Shown here: positions 1-8,200 of the stretch, in pieces
Numbering within the stretch: position 1 is the first letter of the stretch
Layout: each line of letters starts with the position of its first letter
DNA from: Aquipseudomonas ullengensis
GTDB taxonomy: Bacteria > Pseudomonadota > Gammaproteobacteria > Pseudomonadales > Pseudomonadaceae
Reading direction: 5' to 3'
NCBI RefSeq assembly: GCF_014174475.1
Contig: NZ_JACJUD010000007.1
Coordinates: forward strand, 186,001-250,000
DNA: 64,000 bases
Notes under the pieces: generated by a model
Databases searched by the model: none
What the model was told of the DNA's origin: nothing
Seen by the model: the letters and a program-made list of their open reading frames with translations, nothing else
Made by a program: the position numbers and the translations under genes

Positions 1-1
1 T

Positions 2-598
2 GTACATCTATTGGCTGCCGGCGGTGACGGGCGCCCCGGACAGAGTGGCGCTGCAGCGACTGATGCCAGCGGCTGCGACGATGGTGCGCCCGGTATGGAC
101 GGCGAGGCCGGGCAGGCCGGCAGCTCAGGCGTTAGCGTTGAACTGGCGCTGGGCCTGCGCAGTTTTGGCTCGATGCGCCTCGATACCCACGGCGGTGCAG
201 GTGGCGCCGGTGGTAATGGCGGAAGCGGCGGCGCCGGTGGTTCGGCTGATACCTGTGCCGGCGGCAGCGGTGGGACTGGCGGCAGTGCTGGTGCGGGCGG
301 CGTGGGAGGGCGCGGCGGTGATGTGCTGGTGCGCTACTGGAGCCTGAGCGCCGACGGCTACATCCCGATCAGCAACTACGGCCCCGGCGTGCAGGTACTT
401 ACCTCGGGCGGCGCGGGTGCACCGTCTGGTCAGGCGGGCGAGGGCGGTGCCGGCGGCACCGGGCAACTGGTCAAACGCCCGACCGGGATCAAGGTATTCC
501 GCAATCCAGGCATCGCAGGGCAACCGGGTGCCGCTGCGGCCTACGGCGAAGCGGGCGCTTCCGGGCATTTTCTGATCCAGCCACAGGCGGCACCTTGA
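2..598 (+). CDS. Glycine-rich repetitive protein, C-terminal part (5' end outside window)
   Basis: The reading frame is open from the first bases of the window and ends in TGA at 596-598, so only the C-terminal ~198 residues are visible. The visible part is dominated by Gly-Gly-X and Gly-Ala runs in two blocks, broken by short non-repetitive stretches (around VLVRYWSLSADGYIPISNYG). The composition recalls collagen-like or PGRS-like extracellular proteins, but I do not recognise a family. No membrane anchor or sorting signal is visible at the C-terminus. A bidirectional terminator follows at once and separates it from the converging tolC-like gene. Function is unknown. A surface or secreted role is a guess from composition only. 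Confidence 0.6.
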   Translation, partial: VHLLAAGGDGRPGQSGAAATDASGCDDGAPGMDGEAGQAGSSGVSVELALGLRSFGSMRLDTHGGAGGAGGNGGSGGAGGSADTCAGGSGGTGGSAGAGGVGGRGGDVLVRYWSLSADGYIPISNYGPGVQVLTSGGAGAPSGQAGEGGAGGTGQLVKRPTGIKVFRNPGIAGQPGAAAAYGEAGASGHFLIQPQAAP

Positions 599-618
599 AG
601 CGGGAGTGGTGAGAAAGC

Positions 619-645
619 AAAGAGCCGCCCAGTGGGCGGCTCTTT
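619..645. terminator. Bidirectional intrinsic terminator
   Basis: Twelve-base-pair arms AAAGAGCCGCCC / GGGCGGCTCTTT around a 3-nt loop, with A and T tracts on either side. It sits between the end of the glycine-rich gene (plus) and the end of the TolC-family gene (minus), so it can serve both. Confidence 0.85.
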
Positions 646-659
646 GCATTTCAGGGGGT

Positions 660-2156
660 TCAGTTGCTCGGCTGCAGATCACCCGACTGCCAGCGGGTTT
701 CGCTGTCGCTGAGTGCCTGGGCGATATCGCTCAACTGAGTCGACGGCAGGGTGCTAGGCAGTGGGTCTTGGCCAACGCTGGCGAACAGCTGGCCGTAACT
801 GTTGCGCAGTTCGGCGTAGGCGAGATCGCGGCGAAGATCGGCTTGCAGCGCATTCAGCTCACCCTGGATCAATTCCAGCTCACCGATGCCCTGGGCCTTG
901 TAGCGGTTGCGCAGCTGTTCGACGATTTGGCTGTCGAGCCCGGCCAGTTGCTGGCTGGTCTGGAACTGGCGCTGGGCTTCGTTGAAGTTGGCGTTGGCCA
1001 CGTAGAGCTGTGCCAGCACGGCCATGGACATCGCCTGGCGACGGGCTTTCGTCACCTCTTCGCCGGCTTTGGCCACGTCGATGGCGGCGGGGCCGGAGAG
1101 CACGTTGAACAGGTTCCAGGTGACCTTCACGCCATAGTCGGCCCAGCTCTGGTTGACCAGGAAGGAGTTGCTGTCGTAATGGCCGCCGGCGGAGAACTCC
1201 AGGCCGGGCAGCAGGCGCAGCATGGCCTTGCGGGTTTCCGCGGCGCTGATGCGTGCCTGGTAGTCCTGTTCGCGCAGCTCGGGGCGGCTGGCCAGGGCTT
1301 CTTGTTCCAGCACACCGAGCTCGACCTTGAGCTCCGGCACCGAGTAATCATCGTTGGCCGCCAAGGTCAGGTCGCTGCCCATGGGAAGGTTGATCAGGGT
1401 CGCCAGTTCGGTCTTGGCCAGCGACAGGGCGCGGCGCTGATCTTCCAACTGGCGGGTCGCTTCGATCAGGGCGCGCTGGTAGCTGAGTGCCTGAATCGGG
1501 TCACCGATACGCTGGCTGCTCAGGCTCTGGCTGTTGCTGCGGGCTTGGTCGACGCGCGCCATCAGGCTGTCGATCTGGGTTAGCAGGCGCTCGGCCGCCA
1601 CGGCGCGCCAGTAGGCGGAGCGCACGTCCTGGATGATGGTGTGTACGACCTTGCGCCGGCGTTCCTGCACGATCAGGCGCTGGTCGCCTTGCTGCTTGGC
1701 GCTGACGTAGGCGACGCCGAAGTCCAGCACGTTCCACACCATGGTCAGATCCGCTACGCCACGGTCACGATCCTGCGAGGTGGAAGGCTCCAGGGACTGA
1801 GTGCCGGTCTGCACGCTTTCGCTGCTGGAAGCACTGACGTTGTCCCGGCCGGCATAACCGGCGGAGAGTGCCATGCGCGGCAGCATGTCGAAGGTGGCGA
1901 GGTCGACCTGGCGCTGGGCCATGGCTTCTTCCATCACCTTGAGACGGCCTTCGAGGTTGTATTTAACCGCGCGGGCCATGGCCTCATGCAGGGTCAGCGG
2001 GCCACTAAGGGGCTCCTGATCATTGAACATGCTCTGTAGGTCGCTTTGCGCACGTTGTTCACTGGCACTGCGCTCGATCGGTTGGCTGGTGACCGCACAG
2101 CCGCTGATGGCCAGAGCAAGCAGGCTGACGCCAAACAGTTTCTGAGATTTATTCAT
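660..2156 (-). CDS. TolC-family outer membrane channel lipoprotein
   Basis: 498 residues. The N-terminal signal ends in a lipobox (ISGC, Cys20), so the mature protein is probably a lipoprotein. Long heptad-rich stretches (residues ~60-260 and ~280-470) match the two repeated outer-membrane-efflux-protein halves that form the TolC beta-barrel and alpha-helical tunnel. Length is normal for the family. It is the last gene of the minus-strand locus that also encodes three HlyD-type proteins and the giant adhesin, 57 bp downstream of the adhesin. The likely role is the outer-membrane exit channel for that adhesin. A generic efflux role is possible but less likely, because no RND or MFS pump is adjacent. 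TolC-family membership is a confident call; the substrate is inferred. Confidence 0.88.
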   Translation of the reverse strand: MNKSQKLFGVSLLALAISGCAVTSQPIERSASEQRAQSDLQSMFNDQEPLSGPLTLHEAMARAVKYNLEGRLKVMEEAMAQRQVDLATFDMLPRMALSAGYAGRDNVSASSSESVQTGTQSLEPSTSQDRDRGVADLTMVWNVLDFGVAYVSAKQQGDQRLIVQERRRKVVHTIIQDVRSAYWRAVAAERLLTQIDSLMARVDQARSNSQSLSSQRIGDPIQALSYQRALIEATRQLEDQRRALSLAKTELATLINLPMGSDLTLAANDDYSVPELKVELGVLEQEALASRPELREQDYQARISAAETRKAMLRLLPGLEFSAGGHYDSNSFLVNQSWADYGVKVTWNLFNVLSGPAAIDVAKAGEEVTKARRQAMSMAVLAQLYVANANFNEAQRQFQTSQQLAGLDSQIVEQLRNRYKAQGIGELELIQGELNALQADLRRDLAYAELRNSYGQLFASVGQDPLPSTLPSTQLSDIAQALSDSETRWQSGDLQPSN

Positions 2157-2213
2157 CCTTGGGCCGCCCCCTAAAAACGGCTCGAATCTTCTTTCTTAAA
2201 TTTGTAGTTGTGC

Positions 2214-5200
2214 TCAGGCGTGTGCCTTGGCTATTTCAAATTGGCCCAGTGCCAGGGCGATTTCGTGTACCTGGCGTTGCTCGCTTTCGTGCAGCTCATG
2301 CAGTTGCTGGCCCAGCGTCGGTGCGCCAAAGGCACCGCTGCCCCCCCGGCCAGTCCCTTCACTGCTACCCCATTTCTTGCCGTCGAAAACCTCCAGCTGC
2401 TCCGACTCCTGCATGGGATCGCTGCCGAAAATGCTGGAGAGCGTACTGGAGCCAAAGACCCCGCCATCGCCGCCACCGAAACCGAGGAAGCCGGCGCCGG
2501 AGCCATCGCCACCGATATCACTGGAGCTGCTGGCGAACACCTGAGCGATAAAGCTCGGAGCCAGGGCGCCGTTTTTGATGAAGATATTGCCCAGGGTCGG
2601 AATGCCGCTGCCCAGGGTGGGAGCCTCGAACAAGGGTGGCGGGATGAGAGGCGATTCGGTCGACGCGGGTGGCGGCGAGGGCATTGCCGGCAGCGAGGGT
2701 GCCGAGGGTGGCGCCGCTGGCGGGCTCGGCGGATTGGCACGGAATTCAGGGTCGCCATTGTCGATTACCAGCGCCTGCACTGTATCGATGGCGTAGTTGT
2801 TGGAGTTGGTACTGCCGACACCGGCATTACCAGCGAGGTCGGTGTAGCCGGTGTTATCCAGGATGATGACGTTGCTGGCATCGTCCAGGTTGGCACTTGG
2901 GGTGAACGTGGCGGTCCAGGTGATGCCGCCGTCGCTGCTGGACAGGCCGCTGAGGCTGCCGTTGGCGACGGTGAAATCAGCACTGGTAAGGCCAGTGACT
3001 GCCTCGCTGAAGGTGATGGTCACTGTGCTGGTTTCGCCAGCAGCGAGGGCCGTGTTGGCGACCACGATGCTGGCGTTGGGGCGCAGCGAGTCGATGGCGT
3101 AGTTGTTGGAGTCGGTGTTGCCGACGCCGGCATTACCAGCGAGGTCGATGTAGCCGGTGTTGTCCAGGGTGATGACGTTGCTGGCATCGTTCAGGTTGGC
3201 ACTCGGGGTGAAAGTGGCGGTCCAGGTGATACCGCCATCGTTGCTGGACAGGCCGCTGAGGCTGCCGTTGGCGACAGTGAAATCAGCACTGGTAAGGCCA
3301 GTGACTGCCTCGCTGAAGGTGATGGTCACCGTGCTGGTTTCGCCAGCGGCGAGGGCCGTGTCGGCGACCACGATACTGGCGTTGGGGCGCAGCGAGTCGA
3401 TGGCGTAGTTGTTGGAATCGGTGCTGCCGCTGCCGGTGTTACCGGCATTGTCGGTGTAGCCGGTGTTGTCCAGGGTGATGACGTTGCTAGTGTCCTCGAC
3501 ACTAGCTGTCGGGATGAATGTGGCGGTCCAGGTGATACCGCCGTCGTTGCTGGACAGGCTGCTGAGGCTGCCGTTGGCGACGGTGAAATCAGCACTGGTA
3601 AGGCCAGTGACTGCCTCGCTGAAGGCGATGGTCACCGTGCTGGTTTCGCCAGCGGCGAGGGCCGTGTCGGCGACTACGATGCTGGCGCTGGGACGTAGCG
3701 TATCGACGGTGTAATTGTTGGAGTCGGTGCTGCCGACGCCGGCATTACCAGCGAGATCGGTGTAGCCGGCGTTGTTCAGCCTGATGAAGTTGGTGGCGTC
3801 CTGGACGCTGCTGCTCGGGGTGAGGGTGGCGGTCCAAGTGATGCCGCCGTCGCTGCTGGACAGGCCGCTGAGAGCACCATTGGCAACAGTGAAGTCTGCG
3901 CTGGTGAGGCCGGTGACCGCTTCGCTGAAGGTGATGGTGACCAGCGAGGTTTCGCCTGCTACCAGTGCAGTGTCGGCGACCACGATGCTGGCGTTGGGGC
4001 GCAGCGAGTCGATTGCATAGTTGTTGGAGTCGGTGCTACCGCTGCCGGTATTGCCGGCGTCGTCGGTGTAGCCGGTGTTGTCCAGGGTGATGAGGTTGGT
4101 CGCGTCATTGACGGCGGCGGTGGGGGTGAAGGTGGCGGTCCAGGTGATGTTGTCGCTGGTGGTGAGGTTGCTGAGAACACCATTGGCGACGATGAAATTT
4201 GCGGTGCTAAGGCCAGTGACCGCCTCGGTAAAGGTGATGGTCACCGTGCTGGTTTCGCCGATAGCGAGAGCGGCATCGTCGACCACGATGCTGGCGTTAG
4301 GGCGCAGGGTATCGACGGCGTAATTGTTGGAGTCTGTGCTTCCGCTGCCGGTGTTACCGGCGGCGTCGATGTAGCCGGCGTTGTTCAGCCTGATGAAGTT
4401 GGTGGCGTCCTGGAAGCTGGTAGTCGGGGTGAGAGTGGCGGTCCAGGTAATGCCGCCGTCGCCGGAGGAAAGGTCGCTGAGTACGCCATTGGCAACCGTG
4501 AAATCGGTGGTGGTGAGGCCGGACACCGCCTCGCTGAAAGTGATGGTCACCGTGCTGGTTTCGCCTACTCCCAGTGCGGTGTCGGCGACCACGATGCCTG
4601 CCGTGGGGCGCACGCCATCGATGACGATGGCATTGTTCGCGCCCAGAGACCCTGCTGCTCCAGGTGTCGGCAATGCGAGATTCGCGGTGATGAAGGTCCC
4701 GCTCTGGATAGTGTCGCCATTGGCGACGAGCGCGGAGACGCTGGCATAGTCCAGATCGAATGAGGTGTCGCCAGCCTGTACGGTGTAGCTGAAGTACAGC
4801 GTCGAGCTGCCACTGCCGCTGACGTAGCTGATTGTGCGGTCGGTCGTGCCGGTTTCCAGTATCAGCTGCAACGTGCCGGTACTGAGGAATACCGGTTCGC
4901 TGAATGTCACGCCTATCGTGATCGTGTCCCCGATGGCATAGGTACCATTCGGATCCGTGGCGGTCACCGAAGTCACGGTCGGGTTGAGCGGCGCGGTCAG
5001 GCTAACATCGTTGCCGGTGGCGCCAATGTAGCTGGTGGCCAGCACAGTGCCGTTGCCGCCTGCGGTCAGCGTAGCGCCTTCGCTGAGGCCGCTGAAGTTG
5101 CCTGTTACGGCGTCGGCCAGATCATTGACGATGATGGTGTAAGTGTCGCCCGGGCCCGGCGTGTAACCATGGGTCACGGCCAACGTAGCGCCACTCACAT

Positions 5201-8200
5201 CGACAGAACCGTTCACGATCACCTGGTCATAGCCTGTACCGGCGGTGGCGCCGTTGATGTCGACCGCCAGCGTGCTGCCCGAAGCCATGTCCAGGTTGCC
5301 GTTGATGGTCATGCTGCCCGCGCCGCTATTGCCTGGAGCGAGGGTGCCACCGCTATTGACCGTGACGTTGCTGGCGATGCTGCCGCTGCCACCCAGGGTG
5401 GCGCCCGATGCCACCGTCGTGCTCGACGTGCCCGTCAGCGCGCCGTTGAGCAGCAAACTACCGGCGTCGATGCTGGTAGCGCCGGTGTAGCTGTCGGTTC
5501 CCGATAGCGTCAGCGCGGATGTGCCCGCCTTGGTCAGCCCGCCCGCACCGGTGATATTTCCCGAGAGCGTGGCATTGGCCGAGTTGGTGACGGTAGCCGT
5601 ACCCCCGCTCAGCACGATGGCATTGTCGATGGTGGTGGCGCCGGTCACCGATAGCGTGCTGCCGGCCGCGAGCGTGACGGTACCGGCGCCCAGGTTGTCG
5701 TCGGAGGCGACGCTGAGCGTGCCGCCGCTCACGCCTATGGCGCCGCTGAAGGTGCTCGAGTTCGAGCCCGACAAGGTCAGCGTGCCGTTCCCGGTTTTGG
5801 TAAGCCCGCCGCTGCCGATGAGCGCGCCCGAGAACGTAGTGCTGGTGTTGTTGCCGCCTGCGCTGAGTGTGAACGCGCCAAGGCTTAAGCTGCCTGCGCC
5901 GGCCAGCGAACCGACCGTCTCGCTGCTGGCCAGCGCCACGGTGGCGCCGCTGGCCACGTTCAGTGCGCTGGTGTCGGCCAGCGCCGAGCCGCCGTTGAGT
6001 GTCAGTGTCCCCGCGCTCACCGTCGTGGTGCCGGAGTATGTGTTGGCGCCCGACAGCGTGAACGTGCCCGAGCCGGTCTTGGTAATGCCACTGGTATTGG
6101 TCGACGAGATCACACCCGAGAACGTGGTGCTGGCTTGGTTGCCGCCGGTGGTCAGCCCATAGGACAGTGACACATTGCCGGCCCCCAGCAGCGAGCCGAT
6201 GGTTTCATTGCCGAGCGCGAGCGTGAGTGTCGCACCGCCGGCCACACTGACCGCGCTGCCATCGCCGATGGAACTGCCGCCTTGCAGCGTGAGCCCCCCG
6301 GCCGACACGATGACATTGCCGGTGTGCGTGTTGGTGCCGCTCAGGGTCAGTGTCGACGCGCCTGTCTTGGTCAGACTGCCTGACCCGCTGACAACGCCTG
6401 AGACCGTGACATTGGCCGATGTACTGATACTGGCCGCGCCGGACAAAACGACGGCATTGTCGATGGTGGTCGCGCCCGTCACCGCCAGTGTGCTGCCGCT
6501 CTCCAACGTCACCGCGCCACTGCCCAGATTATTGTCGCCAGCAGCGCTTAAAGTACCTGCGAGGACGGTGGTGCCTGCGTATGTATTGGTATTGGATAGC
6601 GTGAGTGTCGAGGCACCGGTCTTGCTCAGGGTGTAGGCGCCGCTGATCACGCCAGACAAGGTGGCGTTGGCGGAATTGCTAATGATGGCATCGCCACTCA
6701 GTGCAATAGCATTGTCGATGTTGGTCGCGCCAGTGATGTCCAGCGTGGCGCCTGATGCCAGCGTCACGCTGTCGCTGCCCAGATTGCTGTCACTGGCGAC
6801 CGACAGGGTGCCGGCCGATACGGTAGTGGTGCCGCCGTAAGTGTTGGTACCGGAAAGCGTCAGGGTGCCGCTGCCTTGCTTGATCAGCGAGCCGGTACCG
6901 GCAATCACGCCGGAAACCGTGGTGGACGAGTTGTCGCCGCCTGCCGTGAGGGTGAAGGCGCCGAGGTTGATGGTGGCGTTGGCATTGTTGCTGAACAGGC
7001 TGCCGACGGTCTGGTTCGACAGCAGAGTGATCACGCTATTGCCATTGGCACGCAACTGGCTGCTGCTGGAAACCGAGGCATCGCCATTCAGTCGCAGCGA
7101 GCCAAAGTTCATCGCGATGGTGTTGCCGGTGTAGGTATTGGCCCCGGACAGGGTCAGTGCAAAGGTGGCTGCCCCGGCTTGGCTGACCGTCAGGCCACCG
7201 GTGCCGTTGATATCGCCCGAGAACGTGCTATCCGCCGTAATGTTGCTGGTCAGGGTATTGCTGCCCAGGTTGATGGTACCGACACCGGAAAGGTTACCCG
7301 TGCTCTCGCTGCTGGATAGCGAGAGGGTGGCGCCACTGGCCACGGAGACGCTGCTGCTGTCGCCGATAGCGCTGCCGCCGCTGGCGGTCAGCGTGCCTGC
7401 CGACAAGGTGGTGGCACCGCTGTAGCTGTTGCTGCCCGACAGGGTGAGCGTGCCCGCGCCAGTCTTGGTCAACCCACCCGCGCCGGTCAGCGCGGTGGCA
7501 ATGGTGGCGGTGTCGCCCGTGCCATTGCTGGCGGTCAGGCTGAAGCCCGAGCCGATGGACAGCGTGCCACCGGACAGCGTGGAGCCGCTGGCCGCGTCGA
7601 GGTTCAACGTCAGGTTTTCGCCCAGCGAAGTGGCCGCCGACGTGGAGACGCTCTGGCCGGCCAGTGAGCCGGCGATCACGATGGTCTGACTGCCGGTGGC
7701 GTCGGCCGCAGCAATGGCCACAGCCTCGCTGAAACTCACGCCGTTGCTCGCGTCGATCGTGGCAGTGTCGGTGGTGTTGGTGACGTAGATAGTGTCGCTG
7801 GTTACCGTAACGATGGCAGTAGTGCTGCTGTTGCCGTCGCTGAGGGTGAAGCGCACAGTCGCGTCGCCGGCCGGCGTGTCGTTGCGGTAGTTGATGTGCC
7901 GCGCCACGTCGTTAACCAGCGCGGTCGTGGCAGTGGTGCCGCTACTGGTGTAGTTGACGCTCAGCACACCGCCGCTATTAGTGAAAGTGGCAAAGGTCAA
8001 ACCGCCAGATTGCAACTGGTTACCACTGACCGTGAATAGCGCGCCGGAGGTGTTGAAACCGAAGGTGTCGGTGGTAATCGCCGTGCCGGAGCGTTGTACC
8101 GTCAGGTTGGCTCCGCTCCAATCGCCATTGCCGCTGTTGAGCGCGCCAAAGTCGGTGTCGGTCAGCGAGGCGTTGCCGCCAGAGTCGAGTGTCACTGTAT

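Noticed and set aside
606..1583. Long open frame on the plus strand opposite the TolC-like gene
   Set aside because: It is the antisense of a clear TolC-family gene. High GC keeps the opposite frame open, and the translation has no recognisable domain.
2208..3698. Plus-strand open frame of ~496 codons inside the adhesin
   Set aside because: It mirrors the repeat structure of the real minus-strand Ig-like repeats, so its internal repeats are a shadow.
2780..4610. Possible CRISPR array because of regular direct repeats
   Set aside because: The repeat period is ~305 bp, it is in frame and encodes Ig-like domains; no short repeats with unique spacers.
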